NCBI GenBank assembly: GCA_021464245.1
Contig: JADCRB010000067.1
Coordinates: 4,440,974-4,504,973 of the forward strand
DNA: 64,000 nt
Direction: 5' to 3'
DNA from: Carallia brachiata
Taxonomy: Eukaryota; Streptophyta; Magnoliopsida; Malpighiales; Rhizophoraceae
Positions 48,901 to 64,000 of the stretch are shown one piece after another. Position numbers and translations under genes: made by a program. Within the stretch, counting starts at the first letter, position 1. Every line of letters starts with the position of its first letter. The notes under the pieces were generated by a model, which was not told the DNA's origin, made no database searches, and saw nothing but the letters and a program-made list of their open reading frames with translations.

Positions 48901-51349
48901 ATTTACTTCTTTTTCATTTTACATTCCTATCGTTACGTGGTGAGACTTCATTTGTTTGTTATTTTGTCAATTAAGACCCTCTCTCAAAATTTATTAATTT
49001 TAAAATTTTTTCAAGCATAAAAAAATTTGATAAAATTCAAATATTGTGAGGATTTAATCTTTTTTGCACGTTATGATTATTTTTCCTTTTTTGGAGACTT
49101 TTTAGAATTTGTAATTTCTGAATTTTTATGGGTTCAATTTTTCTAACTTTATGAATTAATTGAATTTTGTTTGATTACGCCATTGACGATTAATCGCTAC
49201 AAACTAAACTTGGTGAATAACATCTTTGAGAAATATTAATCATGCCCAGAAAAGAAAAGATTAACACGCATTTTACTATTCCAAATGAAATTGTCAGCAT
49301 ATAATGTCTAACAAGTAAAAAATTCATTAATCAAACTTCTATTCAAATTTCTGTCCAAATTTCCTTCATGATGATTATGATTGATTTTCACGTATTTTAT
49401 CTAATTATTATTCAAACTTGTGCGTAATTTACTTGCCAATGTAGTATTATGTTTTTCAAGGACTTTGAATTAGTGATGCTACAATGACAAAAATAGCTTT
49501 TCCTTCATTCTTAAGAATGCAAGAAGACAAGTTGCACGCAGGATTAACTGAGATGAAGTGACACTATGATAATCATTTATCTTACATTTATAGTCTTCTA
49601 ATTTGACAAGAATCATTAATTTAATCCAAGAAAAGTGACCCAAGAACCAATCGACCTATTTAAAAAAAAAAAAAAAAAGCGTATTTACTCTGAAACTATG
49701 AAATTCAGAAAGTGACCCAAGAACCAGATGATGTAATCCACGAAGTTGCATTTTGGCACATCTGAATCTAAATTTTAATTTTAACACATGGCAATCGACA
49801 TACCCACTTCTCTGTCGCCAACGACGTGGGTAAGTGTAGATCTTCCTCCCCCACACGTCAGATTATAATTGATGTCAAGCGTAGGTCAACAAGAAGGATC
49901 GATGCAACGTCATACCAAACATTAATAAAAGGAGAAAAAGTTGTCATATTTTTTTATCTAACGATTTAATTATATTGTAATAATATTTATATTTTTTATA
50001 ATAATAATTATATTTTTTATAATAAAAATTTACACTTTATTTTTTATTACAATAAATAAGTATATTATTATAAAAGTATGAACATTATTACAATATAATT
50101 GAATTGTATGATCAAAAATAATATATCTATATAACAGTGTTCTAAAAAATGGGAAGATAAAATCAGGTATAAGTACCAGCACAAATTCAAATGGTTGACG
50201 CTAGTCGGGAATATTATTGTTTTTTTAATCTTAAAAGAGGTTCATAGTCTATAACATTACATATAAAAGAAAGGGGAAAAGAATGAAGGTGACCAGAGTT
50301 TCCATAAAAGCCTATAACCAATGCTCTAAATAGAGTTGATCTCTAGAATAAAATTATGATAAACAGTCAAACGCTAATTAACCAGACTCGCAAAAGGAAT
50401 CAATAGATGACCAGATGACAACATCAAACCTAGTTCAGAAATCATCGAAATTTGTAAAGTATATAATATGATGTGACTAAGACTATATAAATATATTTAA
50501 TAATGCATATGAGAGACATATATAATTAATTCAAAAATAATTAATAATTTTAGTTTTAAATTTAATATATCTTTCACAATTTAACAGTTTATAAAATTGT
50601 ATGCTCGTTACAATCACACTATATATTCACTGCAATCACACGTACTTGCCCATTGTATTTCCATATTTGCGCGCCCACTGCACTCTCATGCTTCCATACC
50701 TAAAAAAATTTTCAGATATAACATTTTCATTGGTGAGAAATCACTCATAAGTTCCCGATCGGAACTCACCGTCCATACAAGTAAACCTATGTTGACACAC
50801 AGGATCATCATGCCAGTAATCGTGTAAAGTATAAAAGAGATAAAAATGATAAAAGAATTTCGAGGTGAGAGTTGAGTTTGATGAGAGTTTTTTTATTTTT
50901 TTTTCGTTTTTATCTTTGAGGAGAGTCATAATTTATACATAAGTAAGATTTAAATCTCTAATCTCTCATTTAGGTAGTAATGTCCAATAGCCAATTAAGT
51001 TGCACCTACTGGTTTGACGCGAGTTCTCCGGGCTTCTAGTAAGGGAATCTTCCAAATATTTGGGCCGTTGCAGAGCTAGAGGATCCAAGAGTTCGGCTAA
51101 TGGCCCGAAGCTCGTCCATTGTGGTGGATTGCCCGCATACCTTTGCTCTAGTTTTGTGTTGGGGTTGGGCAAATTTGAATATTGGATCGGCTCCGCAGGC
51201 CCATAAAGGCCTTTCGTGTTGGGTTTTTGTGTGCAATGACCGAGGAGGATGTTTCTGAAGCCTCCGATAGATTTAAATTAGCTTGCGTATTTTAGTTACG
51301 GGCGTATCATCCTTTGTTGGATCTCCACAAAAGAAAAAAAAAAAAATCA

Positions 51350-51520
51350 CAAAGTTGGCTCAGCTGTTAAGTGTTCAGCTCTTAAAGTGCTCCATCTAAA
51401 ATTTGAATCTTACTGGCTGCTGTTAGAGCCCCTTGTAAATATGTAACACGTGAGTCCTATTATAAACTTTAGTGATTTATTGGTGCTCCCTAGAAGGAGG
51501 ACATTTCTTTTACTCCTAAA
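51350..51520 (+). mobile_element. Possible SINE remnant
   Basis: An A-box-like ttggctcagctgttaag is followed about 45 bp later by a B-box-like atttgaatctta, and then by non-coding sequence. The arrangement resembles a tRNA-derived SINE head. The tail and target duplications are not clear. Confidence 0.3.
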
Positions 51521-52744
51521 CTTGTTACTACCAAAAAAATAGAAAAAAAAAGGAGTAAGTTGTTCAAGGAAAGGGAATGAAGGAAAAGAAGAATAAGAAG
51601 GGATGGGGATTATTTGCTTCTAGGAAAACAAGTATTTTGTTAAAAAAAAAATGTCCTCACTAATTTCCCTCAAAGCCTATTAATCAATGGGCTTACTATG
51701 TAACAATTCAATAACAAACATGTGGACGGCGCACAATCCATTCATTAGCTCATATGCTGGTTTTTTTTTTTTCTTTTTAAATTCTCTAAATCTTTCACCG
51801 AATTACATTATTAGTGCATATCCACCACATTACTTTTATTGCGTTGCCACCAATTTTTTCCTTTAAAAATTATTCGTTGCCTTTAGCAGGGCGACTTGGA
51901 AAATTTTGGCCGCCTCTAATTTACATCTAAATTACTGTTTTGTTCTTGGCAGTTGGCACTACATAACTCTCATTTACATATTCAACAACATTCATAATCC
52001 CATAAGTAGCTAACATAAACTTAAATAACCATATGTTGACCAACCATGGGTCCAGTGGTAGCAATAGATTGTATGATGTAACAATTTAAGGTACACATTA
52101 TTTTGACTATATTCCATGAAACAAGAGTCGTATTCTTTGAGCTACCACAATCTAAAGTATTTTCAAAGAAATTCCTTATCATAAAAAAAAAAACAAAACT
52201 ATATTAACATATTTAAGTAACAAATAACAATGTAATCTCATCATATACATTTGACAAGTTATTTTTTTATATGAATTTAATCATCTAACAACTTATAATC
52301 CCTGTTGTTACTTTAAAATTACTATTATCAAGCCAAAAGTTTTTACTTAAAAAAAAAAAAAGAGCTTAAAGAGAGGTTTCGACCAGAAGTCATAGATATT
52401 GACATTTAGGCTTGTATTGTACCAAAGAAAGAAAAGAAATGCTTTGAGGACCAACTGGCGTAATTTTTGAAACGTAACCAGCCCATTCAAGTAGGCTTAG
52501 TTGCCCATTTTTCAGTTAGCTAACACTACTATGAGAGTGGGCTATGGGAGTGCAATTTCCGATTCCAAAAATTTTTGCAGGGCTCAGATCCCAAAATAAA
52601 AATTTGCAGGATTAGTAGGACTTGGATCAGACTATTAACAGATCAAGCTTACAGATAATGCAGCCCAGAACCCATCTCGGCAACACCGCGAAAGGAAAAC
52701 AACAACAAAGGAAACTGATACAAAGAACTAACATGACCTTGTCT

Positions 52745-52830
52745 TTCTTAGTGGCCACCAAGCCATTTGCTTAGAGGTGAGGTTTGAGGTTCAAACCCCA
52801 CGTCTCACTCATACCAGATTTCACTCAGAA
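52745..52830 (+). mobile_element. Possible SINE head fragment
   Basis: Contains gtggccaccaagccatttg and, about 25 bp later, a good B-box-like gaggttcaaaccccac. It lies just downstream of the ROP gene stop, on the opposite strand. It is short, so it may be a SINE fragment or a chance Pol III-like motif. Confidence 0.3.
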
Positions 52831-52901
52831 CATTCTCTGATCAACTTAGCTGGACCAGAATAAACTGATCGTCTGTTTTAGTAGCATTTAAGGGAACTTG
52901 G

Positions 52902-58685
<5,784 letters not shown>

Positions 58686-58941
58686 GCCTGGAAGAGTTTG
58701 GTTCTCCCAAAAGCAAGTGTCAGGAACATTTTGATGTTTACAAAGAATGCAAGAAAAAGGAGGTACGAAATCTTTCTTTGTTTCTTTTGAAATACCAAAA
58801 AGGTTTTTTGAAGTTTAAGGTTAACTATGTGCTGTTTTCACATCCGAAAATGAGTTTAAACAATGTTATATGATTAACATGATGTTGTTTTGACAGAGGG
58901 AAGCTTGGCTGGAACGCAGGAGGAGTCAGTCCTTTTCATGA
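58686..58941 (+). CDS. Cox19/CHCH-like protein, last two exons only
   Basis: Exon 58686-58762 (after a TTTCCAG acceptor, with a GTACGA donor) reads C/LEEFGSPKSKCQEHFDVYKEC, and exon 58897-58941 reads REAWLERRRSQSFS then TGA. Cys-x9-Cys (KCQEHFDVYKEC) is the second half of a twin CX9C CHCH domain. The family acts in the mitochondrial intermembrane space in cytochrome c oxidase/copper assembly. Plant homologues have an upstream exon with the first Cys pair (QC..YTASLK) joined at this phase. I cannot find it in the preceding 3.6 kb. Either intron 1 is very long, the exon is deleted, or I missed it, so function is uncertain. Confidence 0.75.
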
Positions 58942-59431
58942 AAGGTGCTCTCATGAGGAATGATTCTCCAGCTGACATGGAGTGCTGGTCCTGTTTTTTA
59001 CAGCATCAGAATTGTGATTATTTGGATTACTTCACAAATTTTAGGTACTCAAGGTAGGAGATGGGGAGCAATGGTCATCTCTTGGTGAGCCAAAATGGAC
59101 AACCGACAACACAATGACCGGTCCAGCCAAGGACCATGGTCTCTGGTTTACAAAGAAGTCTTTCCTTTGGCTGAAAGATTACAGGCTTATTGTCTACGGT
59201 CACATATGTCCTTACCTATTATGAAGAATACAAAAATGTTACAACAAAGATTCGATGTTCTAGGTTATTGTAATTGGAGTTGTTTTTTTTTGTAAAGGCT
59301 GAAAGACTCAACTTCGAGTGTCATTCAAATTCAATTATTAAAAAAAAAAGAAGAAGAAGAAAAAGAAATTGGATCCGTTCAGAAGTGTACTCCATGGTAA
59401 GCGACACAGAAATGCAATATGATTGTTCTTT
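58942..59431. other. Convergent intergenic region
   Basis: The 3' UTR of the Cox19-like gene (+) and the end of the P450 gene (-). An A10 run and an aagaagaagaaa tract lie near 59340-59370. No separate gene is seen. Confidence 0.55.
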
Positions 59432-62400
59432 TTATTGGATATATGCGCACTCCACTGATAAATATGGACTTTGTACATCAGCTTTTGATTGACAAAGATA
59501 GGTTGATGATAGACAGATAACAAATCCAATGTCATTTTTAGAATGAAGACATATGTTTGTAATGTTTATTGCGGTTTGCTTAAACCTTGAAAAGTCAGGA
59601 GATCTCTTGACATTGAGAATGACTCCGTTTCCAGGCTCCAAAACTAACTTGAAAGCCGGGGAGTGATGGTATGCTGGTGAGAGTGAGAAGCTAAACTTTG
59701 AAAGAACAAGCGCTAAAATCACTTTGAGTTCTGCCATGGCAAAGTGTTGGCCAGGGCATATGCGAGGGCCACCGCCGAATGGCATATAAGCTTGTGGACT
59801 CTGGCTAGACCCAAGAACACCATTTGCAAATCTTTCAGGATTGAACAGATGGGCATCAGGGCCCCAGATTTTGGGATCCTGTTGTATAATGGGGATAGGA
59901 ATTTGAATGACCAGTCCCTTCGGTACCATGATGTCCTCGAACTTGATATCTTGGAAGGTCTCTCTTATCTTGAACACCACGGGTGGGTACAGGCGCAATG
60001 TCTCTTGTATCACCATCGTAAGCTGCCAATAAAAAGGTTAAATCTCACAAGTGCTAGTATAGCTCACAAGACTAATGACTCTGTCTCTATGTTGTTGCAA
60101 CACTTACTGTTTTCATGTTTTCGAGCATTCGCGCATCTGGTAAGTTATCTTTGCAGATCTCTCGCACCTCAGCACGAGCACGAGCTTGCCAATCCGGATG
60201 AGATGCCTATAGCATTAAGCTCCATGATGTCGTGATGGCAGTGGTTTCGTGCCCAGCAAAGTATATAGCCTTGCAATTGTCCACCATGAACTTGTCAAGA
60301 GAAAATTTCCCTGGAAGTCCTTCACGCTCACCGTACCTCTCAGCAGCTGTTGCCCCCTCAAGTATCATTTGCAGAAGGTCCTTCTTAGTGGTGTCTGCAG
60401 CCCTTTGCTTTACAACCTTTAGTATCATGGAGTTGATTTCATTCTCTAGCTTCCATATCTCTCTGTTAGCCTTAGTTGGCAAGTATCTATTTTCAAATTC
60501 ACACAAGTATAACACCAATTAACGCATACTCATCCTTGTGGGACTGCATTATAAAGATGGGTCTTGATGTTCACACGCAGATTTTTGGCTTTATGCACAC
60601 AAAAGCATTGCCTTAGGTACCGAATGCAACGGTTTTTCGTACCCATAGCAACAGTTTGAGTGTGTATAAAGCTAAAAATCGCGTGTTAATATCAATTCCC
60701 TTTAGACATTACTCAAATTTCACTATGACAAATCTCAATGATACTACCTCCATTGATTCTTACCGTACTCCAGGTACCCCAGCATAAACCTTGGACATGG
60801 CATTTTGAAGAGTCCTAAGCTTTAAGAATATTTCTTTCCCCTTTGCATGGTTGCTTCCAAAACTGGCTCTTGATAAAACATCTGCCGATAAGCTTCTCAT
60901 GTCCTGATCGATGTTTATTTCCGCAATGCCTCCTTGACTTTCAATCCTATCCTCCCATAATCCCAGCATTGACGTTGTACACTCCACCATTAGGCTCACC
61001 ATGCCCTGTAAGAATGAATTGCTTTTGCTTTTACCAGCAGTCCTTTTTAGGCAAAGTCAGTTGCTAGCACAGCCGCTTGGCTCCCACTTGATTTAACTTT
61101 TAACGCTGGAAACTAACTAAAAAGATAGTTTCCAGTACAAATGATTAATCAAGTTAATTGATAGTTGTCAATGCTCACAATTATTTCATCTTAATTTTGC
61201 CATACGCATTACAAAAGTTACTTTTATTTATTTAAAATTCAGAAACAATCAGTAATTAATTGTTAATAAAAATAGAGTTTTGCGAGTTTGAAGACATTTT
61301 AGAAGACCCAACAGTTCCATTTTTTTGGTCATCCTCAAACTACAAAAATTTTGGATTGGCCTTGGTTTTTCGGCCTTGATCGAAAGGAAACTATGGTATA
61401 ATAGTAGGAGGAAAATAACAAAGAAATTTGCAGTGTTAGCCGATTTGGTTTGGAGATGGATAGTACCTTGACTCTATGCATGTAGAATTCGGGAGCAATT
61501 ATCTTTCTCTGATGGGCCCAAATTGGGCCACTCGTCGAGATAATGCTTTGGCCCAGAAGTGGTGCACGATCTTTAAACAGGTAAGAAGGCTTCCCTAGGC
61601 TCAAAGATGTGCACAGGCTTATTTCCTTCACAATGTCCATGTTCGTTGTGAATAGAATGGGTATGCCTCCACTCGAGTACATGAACGTTGGTCCTGCATG
61701 AATTAGAATCCTTATTGACTCACCGAAGAAGAAGGGGTTGGAAGAGTCGTTGGTAAAGGTCGACGGTCTCGAATTCAAATTCTAATCAAACTCATTTACA
61801 ACTAGCCAATTAATATTTTTGACAGATACTAGTACCAGCAAGTGCATCAAAGATGCAGTCATTATTCTCTCAAAGAAAGACTACAATTACCGCGAGCAAA
61901 CATATTAATAACGAAGGACTCAATCGTATGTATGTGTAAAATACATGATTTCCAATCTTAGCACAAAAAGGAACGAATTGGATTCTCAATTTAAACTTTA
62001 AAGTGAGTAAATAGAATTTCATACTTAATCTAATCAACCTTAATTAACCAAAACAAAAAAGGGGTTTGGACGCAGAAGCTTTTAACCTTGCATAGGGTAA
62101 GGGATATGGTAATAATGAGTCCTAAATTTTTGGAAACTTTTACAATTGAGTCTTAAATTTTCTTAAAATTGTCAAATTAGTCTTAAACCTTTAATTTTCA
62201 TTTCATATGAATCAATTTTTTGGCATGAATTCATCAAACCAGTAGCTACGTAGTTTGATTTAATTGAAGTAGTATAAAAAACAATTATTAAATATATCTT
62301 AAAAATATAAAAATATGTCTATGTGCATGTTTTACTAAGTTCTTTTTTTCTCTCACATATAAAAGGCAAAAATCATAAAATCTCATAGTAAAAATTTATG

Positions 62401-63077
62401 ATTTTTGCCTTTATATGTTAGAAAAAGAAAAAAAAATTCAATAAAATACGTACATACATGTATTTATGTATTTTTAGGATATATTTACATATGTTTTTAT
62501 ACAATTTTGTTTAAGTCAAATTATATTTCTACCAATTTGATTAATCCCTGTCTAAAAAAAGATTGATGTGTAATGAAAATTAAATATTTAGAACTGATTT
62601 AAAAATTTTAAAAAGTTTAGAACTCAATTGTAAATTTTTCAAATGTTATTTATCACTTATCCCCACAGCACAGAGTAAATGATTGATCAAATTCTACTGA
62701 CTTGATTGTCAAATAATTGAAGGGCCAAGTGCAATTTAATTACTATACTTTAAAGAAAAGAAGAAGGGCTTGTGATTACCATATTCATTTATCCTGCGAT
62801 AAAAGTCTGAGAAGATGGTGCGAGGCCAACCATGAAGAATTGCTGCGTCTTTTTCACCAGGAACTGAGCTTGCTTTGGCCGCTGATTGGGTTTGGATTAG
62901 CCTTCTCATTTCAGGGATGTTTCCCAAGAGAAAAGAAGGAGAAGGGCCTCTAATCCCTTGCTTCTGAAGAATCGATCGAAGCCTCCTTGGCTTCACGAAG
63001 AAAGCAGTGTAGATGTATGCCAAAAACACAAAAACCCCACCAAAAAAGAGTGATCCAATAAGCTGTACGACCATCAT
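59432..63077 (-). pseudogene. CYP714-type cytochrome P450 with in-frame stop
   Basis: Exons, in transcription order: 62780-63077, 61467-61693, 60764-61005, 60108-60486, 59432-60022; phases match throughout. The N-terminus has a membrane anchor (MMVVQLIGSLFFGGVFVFL) and GIRGPSPSFLLGN. The I-helix AGHETTAITTSW, ExxR (ETLR, about 389-392), PERF (NPERF) and heme loop PFGGGPRICPGQ (Cys about 471) are all present. The pattern fits CYP714 enzymes, some of which oxidise gibberellins. Two lesions are seen. TAG at 60207-60209 (codon ~349, between SWSLML and ASHPDWQ) truncates the protein before the heme site. The frame also runs ~50 residues past the usual C-terminus to 59432. An in-frame GTG at 63095 precedes the ATG and may mark a lost start. 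It is a pseudogene or null allele unless the stop is a sequencing error. Confidence 0.9.
62096..62665. mobile_element. MITE in intron 1 of the P450 gene
   Basis: The left arm (ggtaagggatatggtaataa, then acaattgagtcttaaatttt, taaacctttaattttcattt) is mirrored by the right arm (aaatgaaaattaaatattta-like, aactcaattgtaaatttt, ttatttatcacttatcccc). The arms match over roughly 110 bp with indels. The centre is AT-rich and holds a smaller inverted pair around ataaaaggcaaaaatcataa. There is no coding potential or certain target duplication. It lies wholly inside intron 1 (61694-62779). Confidence 0.75.
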
Positions 63078-64000
63078 AGCTAGATCTGCTTCCACTTCCC
63101 CAACTTGCTTGCCCCCTTTTGATTTCCTGTTCAGTTTCTGTTTTACAAGAAATTAGAGTGTACTTGTCCTACTCTCAGCCCTTGGTTTTTTTTGACATAA
63201 ATATGGGCAGAATCCATGCAAGTGAAATAGAATTGGGATGAAAAGGAATAATGTTCGTGGTTTGGAAGAGAGGAAAGAATGACTGAAAAATAGTGGGGCT
63301 CACGTAGGCCCCACCCAAAAGCAATTGTACGGAATAAGAGTTGACCCACCTTTTTCTGTTTATTTTAAAAAAAATATGTTAAATGTATTATGTACTCTTA
63401 TTTTATAATTTTTTTAATAATTTTTTTTAAAATAAAATTAATATTATAACGGATATATATATATATATAATTATTTTTTAATATAATATTTTTAACTTTT
63501 TTTTCTTACATTACATTATCTTAAATATAAAAAAATACAATATATTTTTCTCCTCCAACATTTATTCTTTTCATTTTTATTTTTTTCATATTTCTTTCCT
63601 TTCAATTTTTCTTTTGCCAAACAAAAGATTTCTTTTTTTTTCGAGCGAACAAAAGGTTAACTCTTATCGGCCCTGCCCATGTCACCCTCCACTTAAATGA
63701 AAAAAGAAAATATTATATAACAATATGCACCTATTATCATCTTCGATTTAACGAGGATTGAGGATCCTGTCTTAATCAACTACAAAGAAAAATCTGACAA
63801 ATTTCGTCATTTATTGATGGTCATCACGTAGATACCTATAAATAAATATCTAGAATACATTCAGTTAATTTAATAATATTAAATAATTTATTTTTTTATT
63901 TTTTAAAATTTAATAATTTTTTAATTTAATAATATAAATTATTATATTCTCATCATATTTATACTCACATAACTTTTTCTTTGTTGAACCTTCCCAACGA
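63078..64000. other. P450 upstream region
   Basis: Bases 63078-63350 are the probable 5' UTR and promoter of the P450 gene. From 63360 to the right edge the DNA is AT-rich, with a TA run at about 63455-63470 and no recognisable gene. Confidence 0.5.

Larger units (their letters stand above)
43636..52901. other. Long gene-poor, repeat-rich spacer
   Basis: About 9 kb without a convincing gene. It contains repeat members B and C (44925-45545, 45863-45975) and an AT-rich element-like stretch (46100-47215) with degenerate inverted ends of the aaccgaac/gttcgattt type. There is a GC-richer island at 50960-51320 of unknown nature, SINE-like stretches at 51350-51520 and 52745-52815, and many A/T runs. 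The open frames at 47664-48017 and 48593-48886 show no domain and are rejected. Confidence 0.5.

Noticed and set aside
50966..51236. GC-richer island with overlapping short frames on the minus strand
   Set aside because: Considered as an LTR or gene fragment, but no reverse-transcriptase, integrase, primer-binding site or repeat partner was seen in the window.

Overview
The window is nuclear DNA of a flowering plant, most likely a woody eudicot. It is AT-rich, with long non-coding spacers, GT-AG introns, an intron-less nuclear tRNA-Trp, and plant-specific families (U/P-type cyclin, trihelix factor, ROP GTPase, CYP714 P450, GT77-like glycosyltransferase). I cannot name the species from sequence alone. 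No bacterial, viral, CRISPR or organellar block is visible.

Layout. 1-187: the last 61 codons of an unrecognised + strand gene. 5287-6349: a two-exon U/P-type cyclin (+). 9104-9232: an ankyrin-repeat remnant (-). 11432-12574: an intron-less trihelix transcription factor (+). 15761-15832: tRNA-Trp(CCA) (-). 17284-17907: a short MED26-like protein (+). 18292-20915: a five-exon membrane-anchored cyclophilin-like protein (-), convergent with the previous gene. 25232-29277: an eleven-exon, three-RRM hnRNP-type RNA-binding protein (-). 30538-33212: a 5'-truncated, internally deleted LINE (-). 34232-37323: a three-exon GT77-like glycosyltransferase (-). About 38300-41255: two Helitron-like elements head to tail. 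41852-42267: a truncated second copy of the glycosyltransferase with its duplicated upstream region. 43.6-52.9 kb: mostly gene-free, repeat-rich DNA. 52902-55030: a seven-exon type I ROP/RAC GTPase (-). 58686-58941: two exons of a Cox19/CHCH-like gene whose first exon is not found (+). 59432-63077: a five-exon CYP714-type P450 (-) with an in-frame stop and a C-terminal run-on.

The genes do not form one pathway: this is an ordinary gene-sparse plant region. The intact genes are housekeeping or regulatory (cell cycle, transcription, RNA processing, protein folding, small-GTPase signalling, cell-wall or glycoprotein glycosylation). The most informative part is 34-46 kb, where a glycosyltransferase was partly duplicated, Helitrons were inserted between the copies, and the truncated copy was fused to a family of about 220-bp tandem repeats. 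Several inverted-repeat elements (about 10.4, 15.0, 22.3 and 62.1 kb) have recognisable termini. One lies in intron 1 of the damaged P450.

Exon boundaries were read by eye from splice consensus, reading phase and family similarity. No search or alignment was run. I saw no convincing undescribed system. The best candidates for follow-up are the tandem Helitrons with the truncated glycosyltransferase copy, and the P450 nonsense allele.
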